Below are positions 28,635-37,413 of a stretch of 64,000 nucleotides of DNA, piece after piece. Position numbers and translations under genes: made by a program. The DNA is from Borrelia persica No12 (GTDB lineage: Bacteria; Spirochaetota; Spirochaetia; Borreliales; Borreliaceae). The notes beneath the pieces were generated by a model. That model saw nothing but the letters and a program-made list of their open reading frames with translations. It did not search any database and had not been told where the DNA came from. Within the stretch, counting starts at the first letter, position 1. Every line of letters begins with the position of its first letter. The stretch covers positions 173,743 through 237,742 of the forward strand of contig NZ_AYOT01000223.1 of the NCBI RefSeq assembly GCF_000500045.1. The letters run 5' to 3'.

Positions 28635-29996
28635 TTATTGTCGGTTATTTTGATAGTTTTTTTCTTTGTTGAGTGTTAGGCTTATAAATATTATTGCGAG
28701 TATGCATGAAATTATTAATAGATAAAAATAAACATTCCAACTAGAGTTATCCACTACAATACCTATTATGGCATTAGCAGAAACAGCCCCTCCTATATAT
28801 CCAAATACTCCTGTAAATCCTGCAGCAGTTCCAGCAGCTTTTTTAGGTACAAGATCAAGAGCATGAAGACCTATAAGCATCACAGGTCCATAGATGAAAA
28901 ATCCTATTATTGCTAGTAAAAAGGTTGTGAGTATTGGAGTATTTTCTGGTAAGTACCAATATATAATCACTGTAATAAGAGTGGCAATCATATATATTAT
29001 TCCAGTTTCAGATCTTCTTCCGTGAAAAACCTTGTCAGACATCCAGCCAGCAAGTAGTGTTCCAGGAATAGCTGAGAATTCATAGAAGGCATATGCCCAT
29101 CCTGTATTTTTAATAGAAAAATTTCTAACTTCTTTAAGATATAGTGGTGCCCAATCTAATGCTCCGTATCTTACAAAGTATACAAATGCATTAGCAACGG
29201 CTATGTACCATAGTAACTTATTATTAAGTACATGTTTCATAAATATTTCTTTTGCAGTAAGTTCTTCTTCAACATTTTCTGTATGATTGTTAGGATAATC
29301 GTTGTTATGTTCTTCAATTGGTGGTAATCCTACAGATTGAGGAGTATCTCTTAGTGTAATCAATACAAATATTGCAATTATTATTACTATAAATGCTGGT
29401 ACATAAAATATTGCTTGCCATTCATTAAAGTATTTCAAAGCCCAACTAGATATTATTCCAGCTAGTCCTGCTCCTATATTATGAGATATGTTCCAAGTGG
29501 CAACAATTGTGCCTCTTTCCTTTTGTGACCACCAATGAACCATAGTCCTTCCACATGCTGGCCATCCCATACCTTGAATCCATCCATTTGTAAACATTAA
29601 AATGAACATTAATATTGCAGCAATTGTTATAGTAATTGGCTTCCATGGAAAGAATCCAAATATCAAGCTGATTGCTGCTGTTAAAAATAATCCTAGTGGT
29701 AAAAAATATCTAGGATTGCTTCGATCTGATACGTTTCCCATAATAAATTTAGAAAATCCATATGCAAGTGAAACTCCAGATAAAATTATTCCTAATTGGC
29801 TTTTACTAAAGCCTTCTTTTTGAAGTTCGTCCATTGCAAATGAAAAAACTTTTCTTGTTAAATAAAATCCAGCATATCCGACAAGTATTGAAATAAAGAT
29901 TTGTAGTCTTAATTCTTTATACAATGGGCCTTGTAATTCTTTTTCTAGCCTTTGTATGTGAGGTGCTGGTTTTAAAAAATTAAATATCTTTTTCAT
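28635..29996 (-). CDS. glpT: Glycerol-3-phosphate transporter GlpT
   Basis: 453 aa, about 12 membrane helices, organophosphate:phosphate antiporter family of the major facilitator superfamily. The N-terminus LKPAPHIQRLEKE is the family's typical lead-in; GYAGFYLTRKVFSFAMDEL and the GWIQGMGWPACGRTMVHWW segment near residue 140 hold the conserved substrate-site residues including Arg45- and Arg269-type positions (by family analogy). It exchanges internal phosphate for glycerol-3-phosphate released by GlpQ. GGAG precedes the ATG. Together with glpQ it marks the relapsing-fever lineage. Confidence 0.95.
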   Translation of the reverse strand: MKKIFNFLKPAPHIQRLEKELQGPLYKELRLQIFISILVGYAGFYLTRKVFSFAMDELQKEGFSKSQLGIILSGVSLAYGFSKFIMGNVSDRSNPRYFLPLGLFLTAAISLIFGFFPWKPITITIAAILMFILMFTNGWIQGMGWPACGRTMVHWWSQKERGTIVATWNISHNIGAGLAGIISSWALKYFNEWQAIFYVPAFIVIIIAIFVLITLRDTPQSVGLPPIEEHNNDYPNNHTENVEEELTAKEIFMKHVLNNKLLWYIAVANAFVYFVRYGALDWAPLYLKEVRNFSIKNTGWAYAFYEFSAIPGTLLAGWMSDKVFHGRRSETGIIYMIATLITVIIYWYLPENTPILTTFLLAIIGFFIYGPVMLIGLHALDLVPKKAAGTAAGFTGVFGYIGGAVSANAIIGIVVDNSSWNVYFYLLIISCILAIIFISLTLNKEKNYQNNRQ

Positions 29997-30110
29997 AATT
30001 TAACATCTCCATTTTCTTTGTAAATTATTAATTCTATATATTTAACTGTATAATAAATACTACTTAAATTTTAAAAGATTAGTATTAAAAATAGTGATTG
30101 ATGATTCAAT

Positions 30111-30924
30111 CTAAGATTTTGTTCTTTTAATAGCTTTATGCCAGTTGTCAATTAAATCTTTCCTTTTATTTTTTCCATCAAAGTTTTAAATATTTTGTTA
30201 ATTTTTAAGACTTTTAATTTTTTTTATAATCTTCCAATATCCTATGGCAAGTCCTGCCAGATATTTAGATTTAATAATTGTTTTGTGGAATAGGGGTTCC
30301 AATGATGTATTCCAAATCTTATCAATATTGGTACAATATGGGTATCTTCATTATCGTTTACAAAGGTTGCTATTGTCTTTATATTGCTGTGTATTTTTAA
30401 TAGTTCTAAATTATCTCTTAGCCATTGAATTTGCTTACCTGAGGTTTCTGAAATGATTATTTCTGTTCTTCTTATTGAATAATTATTTTTTCCATATATT
30501 TTTGAGCTTTGTTGCAGTTTAGGTAAGAGTGATTTTGGAATGTTTAAGCTGTCTAGTATCCATTTTGTTTTTGTATTATCAAGGTTATATTTTAAAATCA
30601 TTTTTTACCTTTTAATTTGAATTCATAAATCATTGTATCTATGGTAAAACCAATAACCAATATGATATTTTTTATTGTTGATTTATTTGTTCTCATAATA
30701 CCTTTAATTATATGGTATCTATATTTAATGATTAAAATTTTTATCAATATTTTAATTTTACTTATAAATTTTATTTTTATATTACAAAATTTGTCATGTA
30801 TTTTTTCTATGTTCTTGTTAATTATTTTTTTAGGCAATATCATTTTGGCTTTAAAATCGATTAGTTTGGATTGATGATCCATTTGCGTCCTCTAAATTGA
30901 TTAACATATATAGGATTACTTCAT
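30111..30924 (-). pseudogene. glpK: Decayed glycerol kinase gene (glpK fossil)
   Basis: About 814 bp remain of a gene normally near 1,500 bp. From the - strand: an ATG AAG start at 30924 followed by stops; then DHQSKLIDFKAKMILPKK (from about 30883), which aligns with the glycerol-kinase N-terminal region (FDhxgxi..aqkef.Q.yP); ILVIGFTIDTMIYEF resembling AIGITNQRETTVVW; a frame change at 30600; NTKTKWILD resembling SGTKxKWILDN; LNIPKSLLPKLQQSS resembling the mid-domain LP.V..SS segment; KQIQWLRDNLELLK resembling aIQWLRDnLgli; and a final NWHKAIKRTKS just before a stop at 30111, the normal kinase C-terminus. Several internal deletions, stops and frame changes exclude function. Two small open frames inside (30242-30601 and 30598-30882) are relic pieces, not genes. 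Confidence 0.88.
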
Positions 30925-30934
30925 AACTATAGAA

Positions 30935-30963
30935 ATTTTATTTTTTATTGTTGTCAATGTCAA
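30935..30963 (-). promoter_or_regulatory. Surviving glp operon promoter
   Basis: On the - strand TTGACA (30958-30963), a 17-nt spacer and TAAAAT (30935-30940). A second TTGACA overlaps the spacer start. It stands about 10 nt before the start codon relic of glpK and points at glpT, glpQ and glpD. The stretch 30964-31113 upstream of it shows no glpF remnant that I can recognise; it is plain AT-rich intergenic DNA containing the dck ribosome site. Confidence 0.6.
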
Positions 30964-31113
30964 TGATTTAAAATCTTAAATTTACTTATATTGAATTTGT
31001 TTATCAAAATCTTTGATTGTCTTTTTTATTAATATATAGTTATGTTTTTATATGTTTAAATTATGCATTCTTACTATTAATTGGTTGGTTAATTGTGAAT
31101 TTTGGAGGTAGGC

Positions 31114-31722
31114 TTGGTAATTATAATTGAAGGATTAATAGGGGTAGGTAAAACTACACTGGGACATGTTTTATCTCTAGAGCTTGGAATTCCTTTTTAT
31201 ACTGAATTAAATAATAAGTTTACATTATCTATGTTAAATGAGTTTTATAAGGATAAAGCCAGATGGGCTTTTCCAGTGCAGATTAATTTTTTAAATGAAA
31301 GATTTAAACTTATAAAAAATATATTTAAGGCTAAGGGGGAAGGGATACTTGATAGATCTATTTATGGTGATTGTGTTTTTGCTTCTTTTTTGAATGATGG
31401 AGGATATATGTCTGATAATGAATATAAGATATATCTTAATTTGCTTGATAATATGTTAGAGTATTCTCAAAAACCGGCGTTGATGATCTATCTTGATTGT
31501 AGTGTTGCAGAGGCTGAGAATCGCATTAAAAGAAGAAATAGGAGTTGTGAGGCATGTATTTCTAAAGATTATCTTGAAAAACTTAATAATAGATACTTGG
31601 ATTGGTATGATAGTTATGATTTGTCACCCAAATTAATGTTTAATTATGATAGAATAAATATTTTTGATGATAAACATAAAAACAATCTTATGACTTTTAT
31701 TAAAGAAAAACTTGTAATATAA
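31114..31722 (+). CDS. dck: Deoxynucleoside kinase
   Basis: 202 aa from the TTG at 31114, placed 5 nt after GGAGG; the in-frame TTG at 31102 would overlap that ribosome site. It phosphorylates deoxyadenosine/deoxyguanosine-type nucleosides for dNTP salvage, needed because Borrelia lack ribonucleotide reductase. The P-loop IEGLIGVGKTTLG begins near residue 5; ILDRSIYGDCVFA near residue 80 is the DRS motif; RIKRRNRSCE near residue 140 is the LID Arg segment. It is followed 72 nt later by the periplasmic protein gene. Confidence 0.93.
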   Translation: MVIIIEGLIGVGKTTLGHVLSLELGIPFYTELNNKFTLSMLNEFYKDKARWAFPVQINFLNERFKLIKNIFKAKGEGILDRSIYGDCVFASFLNDGGYMSDNEYKIYLNLLDNMLEYSQKPALMIYLDCSVAEAENRIKRRNRSCEACISKDYLEKLNNRYLDWYDSYDLSPKLMFNYDRINIFDDKHKNNLMTFIKEKLVI

Positions 31723-31794
31723 TTGTTTATAATCTTTGAAATTATTATTTTGATTTTGTTTTTTTGGAATGACTAGGTTTTATTGGAGGTTAAC

Positions 31795-32559
31795 ATGAAA
31801 AAGCTGGTATTATTGTTTTTTTCTTGTATTTTTATTAATTTATTTGCAAGTAATGGTTCTTTAATTGATGATAGACAAAAAGAACTTGCAATTTTTTATT
31901 ATGAGGTTGGACAACGATATATTGATGTTGGAAAGGTTGCAAAGGGAAGAATTTTTCAAAAGAAAGCTTTGGAAATGTATCCAAACTTAAAAGAAGAAGT
32001 TGATATTAAAAGTGCTGTAGAAGATATTGATTCTAAAATGAAGTTAGAAGGTGATACAGGTTTTCTTTCATTTGATGATGTAAAACTTGATGATATTCCA
32101 GGAATAACTCATGATAATATTGAAATTAGCGAAGTTACAAATGCTCCTAAAATAGAATATGTTGCTGATAGAGAGAGAAAAAATCATAAAGAGCAGGCAG
32201 TGAGATTTCAGTTTAACAAATTTGTGAGAGCTTTTCTTTTACAAGATTTGAACTTGCTTGATTCTGTTGTGGCTGATGATGTTAAAGTTTTGGGAAATGT
32301 TACACCTAAAGCTGATTTTATTGCCGATTTGGAATTTGCTTTAGATGGTTTAAGTAAAGACGATTTAAGTTATCTTTCAGTTGACGATTTTTATGATTTA
32401 AAATCTTTGCATATTACAAAAACTACAGATACGTCTTATAGTGTCAAAGTTAAAGCTAAGAGAAATGATATTACTAAAAATATATCATTTTGGAGAGATG
32501 TTCAAACTTTATGTTTTGTAAATCAAGATAACAAATGGGTACTCTTAGCAGTAAAATAA
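31795..32559 (+). CDS. Periplasmic protein of the BB0238 type
   Basis: 254 aa from the ATG at 31795, 6 nt after GGAGG (an upstream in-frame ATG at 31783 is unlikely). A signal peptide covers about residues 1-19, probably cleaved near LFASNG. A short TPR-like helical pair lies at residues about 25-60 (ELAIFYYEVGQRYIDVGK). The C-terminal half (about 130-254) looks like an NTF2/SnoaL-like alpha+beta domain. The B. burgdorferi homologue at this position, BB0238, has been reported to bind BB0323 and to be needed for mammalian infection. The 3' end overlaps the opposing lnt gene by 37 bp. Confidence 0.85.
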   Translation: MKKLVLLFFSCIFINLFASNGSLIDDRQKELAIFYYEVGQRYIDVGKVAKGRIFQKKALEMYPNLKEEVDIKSAVEDIDSKMKLEGDTGFLSFDDVKLDDIPGITHDNIEISEVTNAPKIEYVADRERKNHKEQAVRFQFNKFVRAFLLQDLNLLDSVVADDVKVLGNVTPKADFIADLEFALDGLSKDDLSYLSVDDFYDLKSLHITKTTDTSYSVKVKAKRNDITKNISFWRDVQTLCFVNQDNKWVLLAVK

Positions 32560-34076
32560 GATCTTAGTGTCATAATTACGATTGCTATTGCCAAGGCATA
32601 TATAAATAAGTCTCCAGTGTATTCATAGATTGTTGTGAATCTTGGAGGCAATTTTATTTTTGATATTAGATATCCTTCTGTGAATGTTTCTAAGTTCTTC
32701 ATATTTTCACCATATTCATTTATGACAGCAGTTATTCCCGAATTGGTGGCTCTAATGGTTTTAATTCCGTTTTCTATGCTTCTAAACTTTGCTACTACGA
32801 AATGTTGCCATTCTGATGAATTTGTATGTGACCAAGAATCATTGGAGAAGTTTAATAGTAAATTGGCTTTTTGTCGTTTATAGCTTCTTGCAAGATCTGG
32901 GAACGCATCATCATAGCATATTAAAAAACCTATATTAAATTTTTTTAGTTTTAATATTTCAAGCTTATTTCCATTGCTTTGTCCAAAGATGCCAAAATTG
33001 TTATTGAAAAATTGTCTTATAAATTGATATTCATAAAATGGTATTTTTTCTGAAAATGGGACTAAGAATATTTTGGAATATATATTGGTTATCTCAAGAT
33101 TGGGTTTTATTGCGTAAACAGAATTTTGATATGTTAGTGATTCTTTGTTTGTTTTTGATGGTGAACCAATTGCAAAATAGGCTTTATTGTTTCTTATAAG
33201 CTCATTTACTGAGTTATATAATTCAAACAATTCGTGATCGTAATAAGTATAATCTTTGTAATTGTTGAAGGGATAAGTTAATGCTCCTTCGCTCCAGAGT
33301 ACAAGTTCCGTATTTGGATGTTCTTTTAATGCTTGTTGCGTAATTGTAATGGATTTTTTAATACCTTCTTTACGATTTCCAGGAAACCAAGAATCAATAT
33401 TAACCTGAATTGCTGCAATATTTAATGTATCTGTTTCCTTACTTAAGATGGGATTTAATGTTATTTTTTTTATGTTTCCATAAGCAAAGGATGTGCTTAT
33501 TAATAGAAGCGAAAATAACATGCTTAATGTGTTTGTTTTGTTTTGATTGATTAAAAAATTTGCAATTCCTGCATTAAAAAAGTAGACTACAAAACATACA
33601 AAAAAGACCCCAAAGATATCAGCTACTTGTATCAGATCGTTGAAATTATGTACCATAAATGCTGAAAATCCCCAAGGATATGCTGGAAATCCAATTGATT
33701 TTGAGTAATCATAAAATGTAAAAAGTATGGCTAGTGTTAATGTTTTGTTATTAAAGGTTTTAAGTGAATAGTATAATAAATATCCTAAAACTAAAGCATA
33801 AGGAATATATCCAATTATTGCTCCTAGGAACGTAATGATTCCGAATGAATAGAAGAATGCAAGCCAAAAATTTTGTAAGCTATTGGCTATTAAAAAATAA
33901 AAGATTGTTAAAGTAATTATAATTTTTTTATCTTTTATTTTAATTAGTGCAATGAAAAGTGGTATGTATGCTATCAAACCAATGCTTGAATATCCCATAT
34001 TGTTTATTTCGTTTGGAATCGCTAGACTTGTAAGTAGTCCAGAAAATGTAGCTAGAGAAAAATATCTTGTTTTCAT
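32523..34076 (-). CDS. lnt: Apolipoprotein N-acyltransferase
   Basis: 517 aa. It transfers the third acyl chain to the N-terminal Cys of lipoproteins in the inner membrane, an important job in a lipoprotein-rich spirochaete. Seven or so membrane helices occupy about residues 8-205 and one C-terminal helix about 490-510. The nitrilase-like periplasmic domain has the catalytic triad in order: Glu of LWSEGAL (about residue 261), Lys of YSKIFLVPFSEK (about 338), Cys of FLICYDDAFPD (about 390). It is convergent with the gene at 31795-32559 and divergent from the next. Confidence 0.95.
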   Translation of the reverse strand: MKTRYFSLATFSGLLTSLAIPNEINNMGYSSIGLIAYIPLFIALIKIKDKKIIITLTIFYFLIANSLQNFWLAFFYSFGIITFLGAIIGYIPYALVLGYLLYYSLKTFNNKTLTLAILFTFYDYSKSIGFPAYPWGFSAFMVHNFNDLIQVADIFGVFFVCFVVYFFNAGIANFLINQNKTNTLSMLFSLLLISTSFAYGNIKKITLNPILSKETDTLNIAAIQVNIDSWFPGNRKEGIKKSITITQQALKEHPNTELVLWSEGALTYPFNNYKDYTYYDHELFELYNSVNELIRNNKAYFAIGSPSKTNKESLTYQNSVYAIKPNLEITNIYSKIFLVPFSEKIPFYEYQFIRQFFNNNFGIFGQSNGNKLEILKLKKFNIGFLICYDDAFPDLARSYKRQKANLLLNFSNDSWSHTNSSEWQHFVVAKFRSIENGIKTIRATNSGITAVINEYGENMKNLETFTEGYLISKIKLPPRFTTIYEYTGDLFIYALAIAIVIMTLRSYFTAKSTHLLS

Positions 34077-34113
34077 TGTTTTCCTTTTTGTATTAATTTT
34101 TGTTTATAAAAAT

Positions 34114-34150
34114 ATATTGTATATTAAAGAATATATTTAATATACAATAT
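34114..34150. promoter_or_regulatory. Perfect 15-bp inverted repeat between divergent genes
   Basis: ATATTGTATATTAAA (34114-34128), loop GAATATA, TTTAATATACAATAT (34136-34150). It fills the middle of the lnt/34254 intergenic region and its right arm covers the expected -35 of the rightward promoter, whose -10 TATAAT is at 34158-34163. A dimeric repressor operator is a likely use; a cruciform is possible too. Confidence 0.55.
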
Positions 34151-34253
34151 TGCATAGTATAATATATACAGTATGTGTAGTGTGTCTTATATTTTTTATA
34201 TCTTTCGTGTGAAAATGTTAAATTTATGTAGTATTTGTTTAATTATAAAGAAA

Positions 34254-36269
34254 ATGATTTTACTATTTACTATGATTGTTTTCTTTTTTATAAATGTATT
34301 TGTTTTATATGCTCAAGGTATTGTTACTAATAAGGATGCTCAAGAAGAATTTAAATGGGCACTCAATTCTTATAATAATGGACTTTATGATGATGCTTTA
34401 TTGTCTTTTAAGAGAGTTTTAAGCTTTGATCCAAGTAATCTTGATTATCATTTTTGGATAGGAAATGTTTATTATAGATTGGGACATGTTGAAGAAGCTT
34501 TGATGGAATGGCGAAATTTGCAATCTCAAGGATATAAGGCAGCTTATCTTAGACAATTGATATCTATAATCGAACAAAGAAGGGGTATATCATTAAATAA
34601 TGAACTTGGCAATGTTGAAAAGTTTATTCAAGTTGCATCTCTTGATAATTCCATTTATAAGCGACCAAATGGATATCAGATTACGTCTTTAAAAGCCGAT
34701 CAATATGGTGGTTACTATGCTGTTAATTTTGTAGGAAACGAAATTTTACATTTTGATGCTAATAATAACGTTCGTGTTTTAGTGAAGGATGGCATTGCTT
34801 CTCTAAAATCGCCTTATGATGTGATTGAGCTTGGTGATCTGTTGTATGTGACGCTTTATTCAAACGATGAGATCGGTATATATGATAAGACTTTTGGTAT
34901 TAAAAAAGGTTCAATTGGGAAGAAGGGCACTGCTGCTGGAGAGCTACTTGCTCCTCAATATATAACAGTTGACGAGAGAGATTACATTTATGTTAGTGAA
35001 TGGGGAAATAAACGGATCAGTAAATTTGATGCTAAGGGTAATTTTATTTTAAATTTTGGCATGAAAACAGTTGGATATGCAGGACTTTTGGGGCCAACGG
35101 GTGTTACATATTTGAATGGTAATATTTATGTTGCTGATGCACCTAAAAATTCTGTTGAGGTGTTTGATACTAGTGGTAATCATTTGTATTTTATTACAAC
35201 TTCTTTTGAAGGAATAGAAGGTCTTAGTAGTGATGTTGAAGGTAATAGTATTATTATATCTTCAAAGTATGGTGTTTATAAGTACAGTATTTTAAGTAAA
35301 ACTTTTGTTAAGCTTTTAAAAGCAGATAAGATTGATTCTAAAATTTCGTCTTCAATTATTGATGTTAATAATCAAATGATTGTATCAGATTTTGATAATG
35401 CTCAAATTTCAATTTATAAAAGTGATGTTAGTGTCTATGATAGTTTAAATGTTGATGTTCGTAGAGTAATTAGGGTGGGGGGAAGTTCTAAAATTTATGT
35501 GGAGCTTAATGTTAGCAATAGGAATGGCTTGCCAATTATAGGTTTAAAGAGTGAAAATTTTGCGATTGCTAATGATAGATATTATATTGTAAATCCTAAA
35601 ATTGCTTATGATATTAATACTTCTAATGATATGAATGTAGCAATTGTTTTTGATAAATCCTTTTCTATGAGAAATTACGAGTCAGAACAGATTATTAGTG
35701 TCAATACTCTTATAAAATCTAGAAAGAACAAAAAGTTTAGTTTTATAAATTCAACAAATCTACCTTTGGTAGATAATATTGAGAGTTTGTTAAGTACAAT
35801 TCATAAAACAAATTCTCTTGGCGTTTATGATTCAAATGATGTAAAGACGGATGTTAGTCTTAAACTTGCAGGTTCTGAACTTATGTCAAAGAGTGCAAGA
35901 AGAGCTGTTATTTATTTTAGTGATGGATCATTGAATCATTCTGCTTTTAGTAGATATTCTGTAGATACTATTTTAAATTATTATAAGAATAATGATATTA
36001 GATTTTATTTGATATTATTTGGAAATAATCCTATTGAGTCTAAATTGCAGTATTTAGTAAATGAAACTGGTGGCGCAATTATTCCTTTTTCATCTTATGA
36101 GGGAGTATCTAAAGTTTATGATTTGATGATGAAACAGAAAACAGGAACTTATTTGCTTGAATATGATTATCCAAGCTCTCAAGAACTTAATGGATATTAC
36201 AATTTGTCTGTTGAAGTAAATTTTAATCAACAAATAGGTAGAGGTGAATTTGCATATTTAATTAACTAG
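34254..36269 (+). CDS. Exported TPR / NHL-repeat / von Willebrand A protein
   Basis: 671 aa from the ATG at 34254. Longer in-frame starts exist (34173, 34215), but a TATAAT at 34158-34163 makes the first unlikely. A signal peptide (about 1-22, ends FVLYAQG) is followed by two TPR units (about 28-95), a six-fold NHL-like beta-propeller (about 125-390; e.g. APQYITVDERDYIYVSEWGN and LGPTGVTYLNGNIYVADAP) and a VWA-type domain (about 430-640; NVAIVFDKSFSMRNYESE replaces the classical DxSxS with DKSFS). Likely periplasmic, protein-protein interaction. The substrate or partner is unknown. It leads into ychF 24 nt later. Confidence 0.88.
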   Translation: MILLFTMIVFFFINVFVLYAQGIVTNKDAQEEFKWALNSYNNGLYDDALLSFKRVLSFDPSNLDYHFWIGNVYYRLGHVEEALMEWRNLQSQGYKAAYLRQLISIIEQRRGISLNNELGNVEKFIQVASLDNSIYKRPNGYQITSLKADQYGGYYAVNFVGNEILHFDANNNVRVLVKDGIASLKSPYDVIELGDLLYVTLYSNDEIGIYDKTFGIKKGSIGKKGTAAGELLAPQYITVDERDYIYVSEWGNKRISKFDAKGNFILNFGMKTVGYAGLLGPTGVTYLNGNIYVADAPKNSVEVFDTSGNHLYFITTSFEGIEGLSSDVEGNSIIISSKYGVYKYSILSKTFVKLLKADKIDSKISSSIIDVNNQMIVSDFDNAQISIYKSDVSVYDSLNVDVRRVIRVGGSSKIYVELNVSNRNGLPIIGLKSENFAIANDRYYIVNPKIAYDINTSNDMNVAIVFDKSFSMRNYESEQIISVNTLIKSRKNKKFSFINSTNLPLVDNIESLLSTIHKTNSLGVYDSNDVKTDVSLKLAGSELMSKSARRAVIYFSDGSLNHSAFSRYSVDTILNYYKNNDIRFYLILFGNNPIESKLQYLVNETGGAIIPFSSYEGVSKVYDLMMKQKTGTYLLEYDYPSSQELNGYYNLSVEVNFNQQIGRGEFAYLIN

Positions 36270-36293
36270 ATTTTACTTTATGGAGTTTTATTT

Positions 36294-37400
36294 ATGGCAC
36301 TTAATGTGGGAATAGTGGGGTTGCCTAATGTTGGCAAATCTACTTTATTTTCGTCCTTAACGGCGTCACAATCAGAGATTGCTAATTATCCTTTTTGTAC
36401 CATTGATCCTAATATAGGAATAGTAGAAATTCCTGATGAGAGACTTTTAAAAATTGCTAATTTGGTTGCATCAAAAAAAACAATTCCTGCTGTAATAGAA
36501 TTTGTTGATATTGCAGGTCTTGTAAGGGGAGCTTCTAAGGGAGAAGGACTTGGTAATAAGTTTTTGGCAAATATTCGCGAAGTTTCTATTATTGTTCATG
36601 TCGTTAGGTGCTTTGAAGAGAAAGAAATTATTCATGTTGATGGAGATATAAATCCACAACGAGATATAGGTACAATTAATACAGAGTTATGTCTTGCAGA
36701 TCTTGAAACCGTACAAAAAAGCATTTTAAAAAATGAAAAAAATACACAAGGTGCCGATAAAAATATTAGAGAAAATGCAAAGAGGATCGTTTCGCTTCTT
36801 AAGGAGCTTGAAAAACATTTAATGGATGTTAGACCGGCAAGCAAATTTGAGTTTGATGATTTTGGTTATAATTTTATTAAATCTTTAAATCTTTTGACTA
36901 TGAAAAATGTTATATATGTTTGCAATGTTGATGAGAATTCACTTGGTGGTAATAAATATACTGATATCGTTAAAAATATAGCTTTAAGTGAGGGTAATAA
37001 TTATTTAATTTTATGTGCTAAGATTGAAGCGGAACTTGTTGAAATTAAAGATTTAAGTGAAAGAAAAGAAATGTTACAGTCTATGGGAATAAAAGAGAGT
37101 GGTCTTAGTCATTTAATACGGACTGCTTATTATAGTTTGGGTTTGAGGACCTATTTTACTGCAGGAGAACGAGAAGTTAGAGCGTGGACTTTTATGGATG
37201 GAATGAAAGCTCCAGAAGCTGCAGGCATTATTCATAGTGATTTTCAGCGAGGTTTTATTAAAGCAGAAGTGTATTCATTTGATGATTTAGTTGAATTTCA
37301 GGGCATTAATGGTGTAAAGGAGAAGGGGCGCCTTAGACTTGAGGGAAAAGATTACTTGGTAAGAGATGGTGATATAATTTTATTTAAATTTAATGTTTAG
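36294..37400 (+). CDS. ychF: Ribosome-binding ATPase YchF (Obg family)
   Basis: 368 aa. A universally conserved P-loop protein that prefers ATP and binds ribosomes; involved in stress responses. G1 is VGLPNVGKSTLFSSL near residue 8, the switch segment NYPFCTIDPN near 35, G3 VDIAGLVRGASKGEGLGN near 68, G4-equivalent VCNVDENS near 207, and the C-terminal TGS domain (about 283-366) with RAWTFMDGMKAPEAAG and the final GDIILFKFNV. Confidence 0.97.
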   Translation: MALNVGIVGLPNVGKSTLFSSLTASQSEIANYPFCTIDPNIGIVEIPDERLLKIANLVASKKTIPAVIEFVDIAGLVRGASKGEGLGNKFLANIREVSIIVHVVRCFEEKEIIHVDGDINPQRDIGTINTELCLADLETVQKSILKNEKNTQGADKNIRENAKRIVSLLKELEKHLMDVRPASKFEFDDFGYNFIKSLNLLTMKNVIYVCNVDENSLGGNKYTDIVKNIALSEGNNYLILCAKIEAELVEIKDLSERKEMLQSMGIKESGLSHLIRTAYYSLGLRTYFTAGEREVRAWTFMDGMKAPEAAGIIHSDFQRGFIKAEVYSFDDLVEFQGINGVKEKGRLRLEGKDYLVRDGDIILFKFNV

Positions 37401-37413
37401 ATAAAACATTAAG

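Noticed and set aside
30641..30874. Hydrophobic 77-codon open frame on the + strand
   Set aside because: It is antisense to the glpK relic; its hydrophobicity follows from the complement of Lys/Ile-rich codons, and there is no ribosome site.
30242..30882. Two small - strand open frames that could be called as hypothetical genes
   Set aside because: Both contain consecutive glycerol-kinase segments in the right order and are pieces of one decayed gene.
31828..31830. Lipobox reading of FFSC in the BB0238-type protein
   Set aside because: The Cys is only about 11 residues from the start, leaving too short a hydrophobic core; cleavage near LFASNG by signal peptidase I fits better.
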